Assembly: GCF_000499845.2 (NCBI RefSeq)
Contig: NC_023759.2
Location: forward strand, 35,836,464-35,900,463
Length of the DNA: 64,000 nucleotides
Source: Phaseolus vulgaris
Taxonomy: Eukaryota; Streptophyta; Magnoliopsida; Fabales; Fabaceae
Direction of reading: 5' to 3'
The position numbers were made by a program, and so were the translations under genes. Below, in pieces: positions 1-11,171 of this stretch (position 1 is the first letter of the stretch; each line of letters opens with the position of its first letter). The notes below the pieces were generated by a model. That model was not told the DNA's origin, searched no databases, and saw nothing but the letters and a program-made list of their open reading frames with translations.

Positions 1-480
1 TTATCAACTTCTTGAAGCCTTTAAAGAGACTCATGAAGAAGCTAATAGATTAACCCTTTCAAACAATCGGTTGAAAAGTAAAAATAACTGGTTGAAAGAA
101 AGAGTCAAAGTTATGGAAGAAGATTTGAACAATTAAAAAACAGATTTTGAAAACCTTGAAATGATTTATCAAAACTCTTCTTTCAAGTGTGAATTCAGTT
201 CTTGCAAAAATTGTGAATCTCTTCAAAAGAAAGTTTTGTATCTTGTGAAAACAGTTGACACAATTTCAAAACGTAAATCCAATCTTGGGAATGTTTTAGC
301 ATCTCAAAGGTGTGTTTTTGGAAAATCTGGTTTGAGTTTTAACCCACAGAGCAAGAATAGTGGTTGTTTAAAACTTTTTTTCAACCATCACAGAAAATCA
401 ACCAATTATAAGGTCGAAAGAACCGGTTGTTTGTTGTTTCTACTGCATGAGAAAAGGTCACTCTGTTAGGTTTTGTAAAA
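1..480 (+). pseudogene. gag C-terminal part: coiled coil and zinc knuckle (element F)
   Basis: The first 150 bases encode a charged, Leu/Asn-rich coiled-coil stretch that matches residues in the second half of the gag of element A (50281-50450). A stop lies near 136. A CCHC-like knuckle, CFYCMRKGHSVRFC, is encoded around 430-475, and the same knuckle occurs in A near 50710-50750. In the autonomous family this knuckle sits just before protease. Broken; no product expected. Confidence 0.7.
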
Positions 481-1190
481 TACGAATTTTTTTGTTCCCG
501 AAGGTATGCTAAAGTGGTTTCCCAAGAATCCTAAGGTTTATAGCAATCAGATTAACATCCATGGACCCAAATTTGTTAGGGGACCAGATCTTGCCACTTG
601 ATTTTGAATTTTGCAGGATTTCTTGGTGAGAAAACAACATCTATGGTACTTGGACAGTGGCTGCTTCGAGCACATGACTGGAGATGCATCAAAGTTTGTT
701 AGCATCACTCTTAAACAGGAAGGGCATGTGACCTTTGGGGACAACAACAAAGGAAAGATCCTTGGTAAAGGTACCATAGGTAATGAAAATAGCTTTCTAA
801 TCCATGATGTTCTCTATATAGAAGGGCTCAAACATAACCTACTGAGCATAAGCCAACTTTGTGATAGATGATACCAAGTCACATTCAGAACTAACAAATG
901 TGAAATTCATCTACCAAACTCAAAGGAAGTTCTACTAGTTGGTAAGAGATCAAATAATGTTTATCTACTTGATATCTCTAACTCTACATCTATGGGTTGT
1001 CTTTTGATAAAGCATGAAGAATCATGGCTTTGGCACAGAAGGATTGCTCATATACATATGAATCACTTGAATAAATTGATTTCAAATGATCTTGTTATTG
1101 GCTTACCCAAACTCTTGAGAAGGAACATGTGTGTGAGGCTTGCCAAAAGGGGAAACAAACAAAACAATCTTTTAAACTGAAAAACTTTGT
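481..1190 (+). pseudogene. Aspartic protease and pre-integrase segment (element F)
   Basis: The segment at 611-871 contains WYLDSGCFEHMTGDASKF. The DSG triad (Asp near 653) is the copia-type retroviral protease active site, and the CxxH residues beside it match the usual 'SGC-HMT' context. At 992-1180 the segment ESWLWHRRIAHIHMNHL is the GAG-pre-integrase domain. A stop near 869 and a frame change near 1125 break the chain. The known role of the family is polyprotein cleavage and the integrase N-terminal region. Confidence 0.75.
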
Positions 1191-2030
1191 TTCCACCTCA
1201 AAACCTCTTGAGAGCTACTACACATGGATCTTTTTGGTCCTTCAATAACTATGAGTCTTGGAGGAAATTTGTATGCTATTATAGTAGTATATGATTTTTC
1301 TAGGTTTACGTGGCCATATTCTTGCACTCAAAAGGGGAGGCTTATTCTAAATTTAAGAAGCTAGCAAAAAGACTACAAAACACATGTTGCAGCAACATTG
1401 GTGTAATTAGGAGTGACCATGGTGGACAATTTCAGAATGAGATATTCAACAACTTTTGCAACAAGCTAGGCATCTTCCACAATTTCTCTGCACCAAGGAC
1501 CCCTCAGCAAAATAGAGTGGTGGAGAGGAAGAACAAATCACTTAAAGAACTAGTAAGAACCATCCTGAATGAATCATACTTACCTAAGTGCTTTTGGGCT
1601 GATGCGGTAAGCACGACATGTTATGTGATGAATCGGGTTCTTATCAGGCCAATCTTGAAAAGACTCCATATGAACTGCTAAATGGAAGGAAGCCTCACAT
1701 ATGTCACCTAAAGATATTTGGATGCAAATACTACATCCTAAACAATGGAAAAGAAAATATGGGTAAGTTTGATACAAAAGATGACAAAGGTATTTTCCTT
1801 GGTTATTCCCTATCTAGTCATGCATATAGAGTTTACAATAAGAAACTTATGACTGTAGAAGAATCTATGCATGTTGTTTTTTATGAAACTAACAATTATG
1901 AGCAAGGTCCAGCAAAGATCAGTACAAAAGAAGATGAGCAGAATATCTTCTTGAAGAATCTGGAAAACTGTACAGAAAATCAACTGGTTGATTCTGCGAA
2001 ACAACCGATTGAAAATCTGCAATAGTGTGA
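1191..2030 (+). pseudogene. Copia integrase core and C-terminal region (element F)
   Basis: The three acidic integrase positions are still readable: Asp in HMDLFGPS (near 1225), Asp in IRSDHGGQF (near 1412) and Glu in VVERKNKS (near 1521). They lie in shifted frames. The frame at 1618-2025 continues into the post-core segment (KTPYELLNGRKP, FGCKYYILNNGKENMGKFD). A frame change near 1630-1680 and one near 1300 make this a pseudogene. It is homologous to the antisense-strand segment 54636-55193 of element B. Confidence 0.78.
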
Positions 2031-3110
2031 TCTTCCAAAAGAGTGGAGGATCCCCAAAGATCTCTCTATTGAAAACATCATTGGGCATATCAACAGGGTG
2101 TCTCTACAAGAAGCAATGTAGCAAACTTCTGAAATCATACAACATTTGTCTCCAAGATTGAACCAAAGACAATCAATGATGCATTCCAAAATGAGCATTG
2201 GACTGTTGTTATGCATGAGGAGCTCAACCAATTTGTGAGAAATGATGCATGGGTCTTGGTCCCTAGAACAAATCAAATGAATGTCATAGCAAAAAAATGG
2301 GTTTTCAGAAACAAATAAGATGATTCAGAGGGCATCACATGGAATAAGGCAAGGCTTGTTGCTAAGAGATACAACCTAGAAGAAAGGACTAATTATGATA
2401 AGACTTTTGGACCAGTAGCAAGGTTAGAAGCTGTGATACTATTACTGACCTTTGCATGTATGAAAGGATTCAAGTTATTTCAGATGAACATGAAGAGTGC
2501 TTTCCTAAATGGAATTGTGAATGAAGAAATCTTTGTATCACAACCACTTGGATTTGAAGATCACCTACATCTTAATCATGTATACAAGTTGAAGAAAGCA
2601 TTGTATGGTCTTAAGCAAACTCCAAGACAGTGGTATGAGAGGTTAAGTAGTTTTCTTCTATCTCATCAATATGAAAGAGGGAAGATTGACAAAACCCTTT
2701 TCAATAAAAAAAATATGATAGTGTTGTAATCTTAGTTCAAATATATGTAGATGGCATTATATTTGGCTCTTCTAATGATAAATTTTGTGAATATTTTGTA
2801 AAAGCTATGCAGGGAGAATTTGAGATGTCAATGATGGGGTAACTCTCTTTCTTTCTTGGGCAGCAGATCAAGCAAACCAAAGAAGGCATCTTCTTGTGTT
2901 AATTCAAGTACTGCAATGATATTCTCAAAAAGTTTGAGATGGAGAGTTGTAAAGCTGCAACAACACCTATGTCTACAAACTGTTACTTAAGTGCTAATGA
3001 AGCTGGAATAGAAGTGGACCAAACTAAATACAGGGGGTTGATTGGTTCCTTAATATATCTTACTGCAAGTAGACCATATATTATATTTGTTGTTTGCCTT
3101 TGTGTCTATT
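2031..3110 (+). pseudogene. Copia reverse transcriptase, truncated (element F)
   Basis: Recognisable RT segments: KSAFLNGIVNEEIFV and KKALYGLKQTPRQWYERL at 2433-2729, then the palm motif as YVDGIIFGSS near 2745, where the usual YVDD has lost its second Asp. The segment 2939-3136 carries TKYRGLIGSLIYLTASRP. RNase H is missing. Stops and frame changes occur near 2100, 2730 and 2840. The match to element B stops near 3110. Confidence 0.78.
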
Positions 3111-3353
3111 TTTTGTTGTATTTTAAGAGCAGCTAACAGCGGAGCATATGCTGGTCTATGCGTGGAAAAGTCCTTGATCAGGGAACTTATAGAGCTAAGC
3201 ATTCAGTCAACCTTTGCTTTGGTGTCATAAGGGATCTATGCAGATTTTTACTGCTTAATTTTGCAGCAACCATGGCAACCCAATTACACTTCTTTTGATT
3301 GATTTTGTTGTTTTGGTTGCCTCTGTTTTTTATGCGGAAGTTAGTTCTTGTAT
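3111..3353 (+). other. Probable L1-like LINE 3' tail, left half (split by copia E)
   Basis: No ORF. The text ending in ...gtataaggg joins, across copia E and after removing one AAGGG copy, to TTGGGACACCCCTCAAGTGT and a T-rich tract ending in GATAAAAAAAA. The same kind of tail, inverted, is at 9312-9400. Plant L1-like LINEs end in this style (short T/A-rich tail then A-run). The exact LINE start is not visible; bases 3111-3250 are unassigned. Confidence 0.4.
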
Positions 3354-3358
3354 AAGGG

Positions 3359-3619
3359 TGTAGGAACTAATTGAAGGAAATAAGAAAAGACAAAAGGTTA
3401 TAGCAACTGATTAAACGTAATTGCACAAAATTGCAAAACTGATCTTATTCATTTTGATTTACTCAATCATATATATATATAATAAAATTACAATTACTGG
3501 AAGCTATAAGATAGGAATAATAACAGGCCTGTAAAATGACCATTAATGCAATATAACGGTAAAATAGTTTAAGGATAATAAAATCAGAATTAATAATAAT
3601 AAAATTTGAATAACCAACA
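3359..3619 (-). repeat. 3' LTR of copia E (261 bp)
   Basis: On the minus strand it starts TGTTGGTTATTC, directly after a purine-rich GGGAGGA tract that would serve as PPT, and ends TTCCTACA. It is about five times longer than its partner at 6251-6301, which keeps only the two ends. Confidence 0.82.
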
Positions 3620-4708
3620 TCCTCCCTTAATTCTGATTTGGAACAACCTTTCCAATTTGAGTCATGATATTGTTTTCTCAATCACCATCAATTCTTCATT
3701 CATAGCCTTTTGCCATTTGGGTTGTTGAATGGCATTGGCAAGTCTCACAGGTTCTGATTCTGCAAGAAAAGAAAAGTGAACCAAATCTCCATTGTCATTA
3801 ACTTCATCATCAAGATTTACTTCGTAATCTTGAAGGTGTACAGGTTGTCGTTGCTACCTTCTTGGTCGCTCCATCATAGTTGCAATTGGAGTTGCAACTT
3901 CAGGTTGAACTACAGCTTCAGGTTGAACTGTAGATACTTCAAGAGTGACTCCATCCTCCACATCATCGTTCAAAACGTAAATATATCGTTTTTTCGAATC
4001 CATTTCAGTTGTTGCATTCCATTGCCATTCCTCATCTTCGACAAATGTAACATCATGACTAATAATCACCTTCTTTATCATTGGATTATACAGTTTGTAT
4101 CCTCCATTTTTATAACCAATGAAAATGGTCTTCACTGCCTTATCATCCAACTTCGATCTTGCTGTCTTAGGGACATGGGCATAAGTAATGGACCCAAATA
4201 CTTTCAAGTGTTGCACATTGGGTTTGATTCCGTTCCATGCCTCAATCGGAGTTGTGTTAGGAACACTCCGAGTGGGTGATCTGTTTATCAAATATACCGT
4301 ACATGTTACGGCCTCAGCCCAAAAATAATTTGGCATACCTTTCGCTTTAAGCATGCTCCTCGCCATGTCCATGATTGTTCTATTCTTTCTCTCAGCAACT
4401 CCGTTGTGTTGAGGTGTGTAGGGGCAAGTTATGTTATGTTGCAACCCAAGTTCTTCACAGTGCCTCTTGAATTCATTAGACTTGTACTCACCTCCTCCAT
4501 CACTACGCACCATCTTGATTTGTCTGCCACTCTCTCTTTCAACAAATGCTTTAAATATTTTAAAGCAGTGGAATACCTCATCCTTGCTTTTCAATACATA
4601 AATCCAGGTTTTCCTTGAAAAATCATCAATAAAGGTTAAAAAATACTTATTACCTCCAACTGATGATATGTTCATCGGGCCACAAACATCTGTATGAACA
4701 AGCTCCAA
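3620..4708 (-). pseudogene. Copia integrase with fused 3' remnant (element E)
   Basis: The reading frame 4708-3854 is an integrase core and C-terminal region of about 285 residues. Catalytic residues are present: Asp in VHTDVCGP, Asp in VRSDGGGEY and Glu in VAERKNRT. The frame continues through the usual post-core block (LKVFGSITYAHVP, IFIGYKNGGYKLYNP). After 3854 the sequence passes into a segment resembling MNEEL-IEK, where an intact copia would enter RT, and then straight into the PPT. About 2 kb of RT and RNase H is therefore missing. Confidence 0.85.
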
Positions 4709-4723
4709 AGGAAATTTTGCACG

Positions 4724-5320
4724 CTAAGGCTCCTTAACAAATGGTATCCTGTGATTCTTTCCAAAAATGCAAGCCTCACACAATTGATCAGGGTGATGAA
4801 TATGGGGTAAACCATTCACTAAATTTCTTTTGGAAAGATTTTCCAAACTCTGAAAATTTAAGTGCCCAAAGCGTAAATGCCATAACCACGATTCATTATT
4901 CACTATTGCATTCAAGCACTTGAAATCACCCATATGAATATCTACTGGAAACATGCGAGTTTTTTATAAAAAGGATTTAAGAATCAAACTACCTTTTTTA
5001 TCAAAAATTGCTAATTTATTTTCAACTATGTGCATCACATAACCCTTATCGGCCAGCTGCCCCATACTCAACAAATTACTTTTCATATCAGGTACATAGA
5101 AAACATCATAGATGTACCTGTGATCACCATTCTTCAATGTGATAAGAATTCTCCCTTTTCCAGTCACTGGAACGAACCTGCCATCACCGAATTTCACTTT
5201 TGTGCAAAATGAGTCATCCAAATCTGCAAACAACTCCTTCTTACTACACATATGATTCGTGCAACCTGTATCCAAATACCAAGTCTGATTGTTTGGGGTT
5301 TCATTTGATGTGGCTGCCAT
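4724..5320 (-). pseudogene. Protease and GAG-pre-integrase domain (element E)
   Basis: From 5320 the frame reads into NQTWYLDTGCTNHMC; DTG is the aspartic protease active site (Asp near 5272). The frame ends near 4964. A second frame (4954-4724) holds NESWLWHLRFGHLNFQSL, the pre-integrase domain, followed by CEACIFGKNHRIPF, the conserved C-x2-C zinc region. A frameshift between 4954 and 4964 and a stop near 4724 separate protease, pre-integrase and integrase. Confidence 0.85.
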
Positions 5321-6223
5321 TAGTATTGTATGATACTCTTCATCTTGTACGTGATTACTCTCTTCTTGAGCACAATTGACAACATGATTATCACCTTTTG
5401 ATCTGCACTCATTTGCATAATGGCCACGTTTATGACAATTATAACACTCAACATTTGATTTATTATAAATGTCTTCTCATCCTCCACCACCACGTTCCCC
5501 GCGCCAAGCGCCTCCATGATTCTGGCCACCACGACCTTCGTTGAAATAGCTACCATGTTTATGATAGGAGCTACCAATTGAGGCTTGTGCTTGTAAAGCC
5601 TGTTCAATTGATTTTTCAATCTTATTGTCATTCATCCGCTGCTTATGCGCTCGTAGAGAACCAGACAATAACCTTACTTTCATTTATGAAATGTCATTGG
5701 CCTCTTCAATTGCGGCAACAACATGTTCAAATCTGGGAGTTAAAGATCTCAAAATCTTTTCCACCTTTGCCTGCTCCGAATGTGTTTCACCATTGGTCTT
5801 CATCTGATTTGTCAAGGCAATAACTTTATTTATATAGACATCAATAGTCTCTGTGGTTTCCATCTGCATCAGTTCATATTGGCGTCTTAGGGTTTGAAGA
5901 CGCACCCTTTTGATCTTGTCATCACCTTTATAATTGGTTGACAAAATTGTCCAAGCCTCACTGGCTGTTGTTGCTCCTTCTATCTGCTCAAACGTCTCGC
6001 CATTCATCCCTTGATGGATGAGATACAAAGCCTTATTTTCCTTCTTCTTCTGATCACGATCCGCTACTCGTTGCGCCTCAGTTGCATTAGCAGCTAATGC
6101 AGACACTTCATTCTCAACGACATCCCATAACTCATGATAATCAAACAAAACTCTCATTTGCACACACCACTGATTGTAATTTTTTCCATCAAGTATAGAG
6201 ACTGATAATTGGGTAGAGTTCAT
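5321..6223 (-). pseudogene. gag (UBN2-type) of copia E
   Basis: The start codon at 6223 lies just downstream of the PBS. Residues 1-179 (to 5684) are the UBN2 / retrotran_gag_2 type capsid domain, including DGKNYNQWCVQMRVLFDYHE and LQTLRRQYELMQ. A stop near 5684 ends that frame. The Arg/Gly-rich linker (frame 5683-5477) and a CCHC knuckle, CYNCHKRGHYANEC (about 5412-5452), follow in other frames. Capsid plus nucleocapsid function is known for the family; this copy is broken. Confidence 0.85.
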
Positions 6224-6235
6224 GATAACAACCTA

Positions 6236-6248
6236 GCTCTTGATACCA
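6236..6248 (-). other. Primer-binding site of copia E (initiator Met tRNA type)
   Basis: The minus strand reads TGGTATCAAGAGC two bases after the LTR end, close to TGGTATCAGAGC, the complement of the 3' end of initiator tRNA-Met used by most plant copia elements. Confidence 0.8.
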
Positions 6249-6250
6249 GT

Positions 6251-6301
6251 TGTAGGATAATAAAATCAAAATTAATAATAATAAAATCTGAATAACCAAC
6301 A
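6251..6301 (-). repeat. 5' LTR of copia E, collapsed to 51 bp
   Basis: Both termini are intact, but the middle is gone. The sequence runs from the first 45 bases of the LTR straight to the terminal CCTACA. Compared with 3359-3619 about 210 bp are missing, with a short TCC match at the join. Promoter elements must be lost. Confidence 0.78.
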
Positions 6302-6306
6302 AAGGG

Positions 6307-6366
6307 TTGGGACACCCCTCAAGTGTCTTTCTTAATTTTATTTTATTTTTTGTCGATAAAAAAAAC
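6307..6366 (+). other. Probable L1-like LINE 3' tail, right half
   Basis: TTGGGACACCCCTCAAGTGT is followed by a T-rich tract and an A-run (GATAAAAAAAAC). It continues the segment ending at 3358 once copia E and one AAGGG are removed. It resembles, inverted, 9312-9375. Confidence 0.4.
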
Positions 6367-9311
6367 AATAAAGAAATAACACATAATAACCTTTCATCTA
6401 TGTTTACGAGTGAGTTGAATAATCAGCTTGATCTACACATATACGATAATATTCTACTTGAATATTTCACATTATTAGAAGGTTAACACTTGCAATAATA
6501 TCATTCCTGGACATTAATTATTCAAACAAGACAAAATGAAATAAGTGTATAATGTGATGCAACAAACTGATAATTTTGAAGATGTTTTTATGGTGAATAG
6601 TTTGGATGTTGTAGACAATGGTGTGCACAAATTTGCTTGTCATAATTGCTATTTAAAAGGATATATCTTGTTTTTCTTGTGTCAGACTCACGCATGCCTC
6701 TCATGACTTTTAACATTGGTTTGGCTGCATCTATAAGGACCACTAACGATATAGCAACACTAGCTTCTATAATGAATTCACTAGTTAAACCAAGATCTAA
6801 CATTCCACACTTATAAATTTTTTTTAATTCTATTCTTATTCTTATTCTTATTCTTCTTCTTATTATTATTATAAATTTTTGGTTGGTAAATAAATGTAAA
6901 TTATAAAAAAGTAATAAATATTAATTTTAAATTTTATGATAATGATGACGTATTATGATGGTGATTGTTAATATATCTCCAGAGGTTGGTTTTTTTTATT
7001 TTTATTTTCATATAACTCCACAGGCTCTCTCCTACGTGGGGTAGATGTTGGTAAGAGTGGTTTTTTTAGGTAGTTGTGATATTATTGAATTTTAGGTCAT
7101 TCCTGTTGGATCTATTGCTTTCAAGTTCTCTTAGTTTCTATGTAACTCAATCAGGACGTAAATGTAGTTGATAGTTATGCATATATATAATCTGTGTTTT
7201 TTTAATAGATTAGAGTATTTTAAAATATTTCAGATTTTTTTTTAAAAAATTCTCATGTTAGATATTACTGTAAACCTTGACATTTCAGTTTTATTATTAT
7301 TTTTTCTAATAAAAGAATGGTGATTGTTAATACTCTAAAAAAATAGTAATAAAAATTGAAAAATAATAATAATAACAAAAATATTTAGAGTAATTTCTAG
7401 TTGAAACTTTGATCTTGAAGATTTAAATGAATAAATTTGAGTAAGATAAAATAAGCTTATATATTTTTATTAACTATGATGAAAAGACTAGTCACTACAC
7501 AAATAATTCAATTTTAGAATATATTAATTATTTTTTATTATCTAATTTATTTACGTGATAATTGTTCTTTTGTTGAAAAAAAAAACATAATAATTGTTCT
7601 TAATTTTTTTTTATCTTGTGAAATAAAATAATAATACCAATTTAAATAGGTCAATATGTCAAATTATCCTAATTTATTTAGTGCATTTATTTTAACAATA
7701 TTTTCTAATATTAACTAGATTTATGGTTTAGGATTTATGTTATGAAAAATAACTTTTTTTCTCGGATCTATATGTTTGTGTACGTATAATGTTATGAATA
7801 ATTATATAAATGTTATGATATAAATATTCGTGTAACTTTGTCTTAATTTTTATTTTTATCTTAGTAAAATATAGGAAATAAATTTGCATAAAAGGAACTT
7901 TTAAATATTTTACTTCTTAATTTACGAAAATGTAACTAAATTAATAATTAAGAAAATTGCATAGAGGTGTTACAAATGTGGGCTACAAACCAACATAATT
8001 TTGATTCAATCTAGCGCATGAATTGACAAGTATAGGAAGATAAAGTGTGGTAAAGAATAAATGCTTAATTTCTAAAACTTTATGATGAGGATGATGGTTA
8101 TATTCAAAGCTTAAATAACATGACAAAATTGACTATCATTTTCATACACTTATTTATTTATTTTTTGATGTAGAACCAATGGTATATATAAAAGATGTCA
8201 ACATATCTTTATGTTTGTGTGTATACCTGCCCTTTTGGATCAATATTATTTTGTGCCATCGCCACATAAGTATGGGTATCTATTAAGTATATATCAACTA
8301 TCAATATTCATAAATACTTTTGAGTATCCACTAATATTTGTTAAAATGAAAAAAAAAAAAATATAGTTCTTTCAAAACATTAATCCATCAATAACGGATT
8401 TGGAATATCTTTAAAAGAAAATGTTTTAAAATGTCTAATAAGGAATAAGATGTTTCATAGTTCTTTCTTAAAAAATATAAAAAATCTATGTTTTGATTGG
8501 TCTAATAGTTCTATTATATATAGGTTTTTTTATCTAGTCCTCGTACTTTTTTTTTCTTTTTTCATAATACTTTTTCATGTAATGGTGAAATATTTAACAT
8601 GAAATTTTATTAAAAATACTTCAATTTTTTATTTTTTATTAATAAAAAATATTAACAGAATATAAAAATTATATATTATTTTTATCAATAATAAAAAATA
8701 AATTAGTTGAGTAATCTGGTGGAAGAACATAATTGGCTCTTGGAAGTGATCTAAAAGTGTGCCAATAACATTTGATTCCGTTTCTGTTTTAGATGGGTGG
8801 GAAACTGCCTAATTTTACTTATTTGTTGAGTTACTATGCAATAGATCTTTTTGGGATAAAGTTTGAAGATATTTTTGTGTTTTTCTATATAGTATCAGAA
8901 TTAGAATATTTTTATAATATTTTTTTAATTTAATTTATTCATTTTAATAAAAAAACATTAAATATGTCAAAATATTTCAATCCTATAAATTGGTAACTTC
9001 GAAAAAATTCAGAGTAACTTCTTAATCATGTTAAGTGCCACAACAATGTTAAGCTGCTACAGTAGCAGAACTCTAAACTAACTTCTTAATCTTCTTGACA
9101 CTCCTTCATTAGGTTCTGAACTGGGAGAGTCGTGTTACAAACTTAACTTTCAAGTTTGGACATGATTTGAAAAAAGGAGGCTTGTGCCTTTCTTATATGT
9201 TAAAGGGTGTTAAAAGCTGATTCACATTATAAGATATGGATTGTATGTGTCTCTCCTTCTAAGTCATTTATTGTTTCCGAGTTTTATTAAGGATAAGCTT
9301 TTCCTGATGGT
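6367..9311. other. AT-rich spacer without recognisable gene
   Basis: About 2.9 kb of very AT-rich DNA with stops in all frames. The short ORF at 6588-6803 (-) has no motif I recognise. Simple TTC/TTA-type repeats lie at about 6828-6875. Nothing else is supported. Confidence 0.6.
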
Positions 9312-9500
9312 TTTTTTATTAGCAAAGAATAAGTAAAATAAAGTGAAACACTTTAGGAGTGTCCAAACCCTTATATAGACACTTCAAAAGTATCTTAACC
9401 TTTATACAAAAAGGTGGCCAATGTTAACTTGCTCGGCACTTGGCCAACAAACAATCTTCAGGCTCTATTTAACTCTAGACCAAGCCTCAAAAGAAAGGAA
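9312..9500 (-). other. Probable L1-like LINE 3' tail (inverted relative to 6307)
   Basis: Read on the minus strand it ends ...GGGTTTGGACACTCCTAAAG, then a T-rich tract, then GCTAATAAAAAAAC. This parallels the tail at 6307-6366. The 5' extent is unclear; no RT coding is visible up to 9960. Confidence 0.38.
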
Positions 9501-10189
9501 TGACAAAACACATTAAAAGGAATCCACTACTAAGCTATCCGAATTTTTATAACCGGTCTTTAATCTAAACAATACACACAAAACAACCACTACTACAACC
9601 AAATGTCTACAAACACGGATACAAATCACAAATACAAATACAAATACAAACCTCAATATCATGCCAAAATGAACTCGCTCTCTTCAAATTCCACAAAAAC
9701 TTTACCTGTCTACAAACCTTCAAAACACCAAAAGCTACCTCACAACTTCAAACCTTCATACCCCGAGACCAGCTCAAGAACCTGCAACAAACACCAAACC
9801 CCCTTTTTGGCCAAATACCAACGTTATTAGCACCCAACCCGAAAAACAAAAAAAATAAAAGACATGCCGCAAGAAATAAATCATACCTGCCAATCCCTCA
9901 GAAACTTACATCCATAAAGACCCCAACGTCACCCTTACTTTTTAATTGACTTCAAACAAGCACCATTGTGTGTAAGTAAACGAGACACTTACACCCTACT
10001 TGTGAGCCATGACCAGACCTTAAGTTGTGATGTTGATAGCGGCGTCGACGGTGCTGATTGCGTCGCGCCCTGCCTAGTGACTCATAACACGGTGGTGGCT
10101 GGGGTGTCGTGGCTTGGTCCAAGTAGGAGCCCATGAATCAAAGAATGGAGTTCTTCTATGAACAAAGCAGAACAGGCGGGGCTAGTGGA
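9501..10189. other. Unassigned sequence left of the CRM element
   Basis: Bases 9501-9950 include short AAATAC tandem units (about 9628-9652). Bases 10030-10190 are clearly GC-richer than their surroundings and continue, across the CRM insertion, at 17946-17971, directly against the CACTA terminus. No domain is recognised. Confidence 0.5.
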
Positions 10190-10194
10190 GGGGG

Positions 10195-11171
10195 TGATGT
10201 GATTCCAATAGCCACATAGAACAAGATTCTTGACACTTTGAGGAATCACCTTGAGCTGGAAAATGTAGAGGCACTTTCTTAGAAGTTGGATCATAGTTCT
10301 AAGATCAAGAACTCACCAAAACAAGTACCAAATCCCAAACTCATTTGGATGAACCAAATATTGTCAAATTGAATCAACAAAGGAGAAGGAAAAGAACAAA
10401 CCGAACAGAATTGAACTTCAAAACAAAAGAACCGAACAGAATTTAAAAACTAAACAGAAAATAGGTGCTGGAAAATTAAAGGAACCGAAACAAAAACAAC
10501 TCAAAACTCAAGGCAATAAGAACAAATTGAAGAAGAAGAAAGGAAGGAGAAGAGAATGCTCATGAAGATGGAGGAATGGTTGGATGATCACGCCACTAGA
10601 AGAATGGATGCTCCTAGATGAGTGTGGAAGCCGCCACTTGAGGAAACCATGGTCCTTCAAGATAAGACTAGAGAAGAAGCTCAAAGCTCTCCAAATGCTC
10701 ACTCCAATTTTGAGTATAGTTTCTTTAGATAAAATTCAAATCTGAATTTTACAAAGGAAGCACCTCTATTTATAGCCTAAGGTGCTGAAAAATAGGTGGG
10801 AAATTTCAAATAAACTCATTTGAAATTCCCACCAAAAACAAGTCACATGGGAGGTGTGACCTTTTTCTACTATGACACCTCCCAAAAACTACACCTACAC
10901 CTATCTACTAATACACCCCCCTAAAGGTCCTATTTAAAACCTAAAAGATGCTATAACAAAAGAGGTTTCTAAGGTTTCCCTCTAAGCACCTTCAACTAAA
11001 GACACTACAAAAAGAGAAAATAAATGTCCTCTTGCTCCCAAGGCTTTGAACATGCTTCTTGTAATCCTTTGAGGTGGACTTTGACCTCCATGGGCATCCT
11101 CCATTTGTGCCTCCACCTCTTCTTGAGCTTGATGAGTGGCCTCCATGTTCTCTTGGGCTTGATCTCCATCA
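10195..11171 (-). repeat. 3' LTR of the CRM element (977 bp)
   Basis: On the minus strand it starts TGATGGAGATC and ends GGAATCACATCA. It carries the last part of the gag-pol ORF (stop at 10982). TATA box at 10767-10774. Same sequence as 16964-17940 by eye. Confidence 0.93.
10767..10774 (-). promoter_or_regulatory. TATA box in CRM 3' LTR
   Basis: The minus strand reads CTATAAATAGAGG, a canonical plant TATA box. The copy in the 5' LTR at 17536-17543 would drive the element. Confidence 0.6.

Larger units (their letters stand above)
1..3110 (+). mobile_element. Decayed SIRE-like Ty1/copia element F (gag tail to RT), cut by window edge
   Basis: Protein remnants follow copia order on the plus strand: gag tail, protease, pre-integrase, integrase, RT. 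They are spread over several frames with many stops. Integrase and RT wording closely matches element B (33195-34219 and 54636-55193), so the two belong to one family, which I place near the SIRE/Maximus lineage from the integrase and RT motifs. The start lies outside the window. The coding match ends near 3110, inside RT, just after a segment equivalent to the start of the VCLCARYQ motif of element B. No LTR of this copy is visible. Confidence 0.8.
3359..6301 (-). mobile_element. Ty1/copia element E, internally deleted, TSD AAGGG
   Basis: A complete set of ends is visible. The left LTR is 3359-3619 and the right LTR remnant is 6251-6301; on the minus strand both begin TGTTGGTTATTC and end CCTACA. 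AAGGG flanks the element at 3354-3358 and 6302-6306. A primer-binding site adjoins the right LTR, so the minus strand is sense. Coding order on that strand is gag, protease, integrase; RT and RNase H are deleted. Non-autonomous and broken. General style is like TNT1-94 copia polyproteins; lineage not assigned. Confidence 0.88.

Noticed and set aside
6828..6875. TTC/TTA tract as an array of interest
   Set aside because: Ordinary microsatellite.
9603..9830. 75-codon Lys/Tyr/Asn-rich ORF
   Set aside because: Low-complexity codons from AAATAC repeats; no start context or domain.
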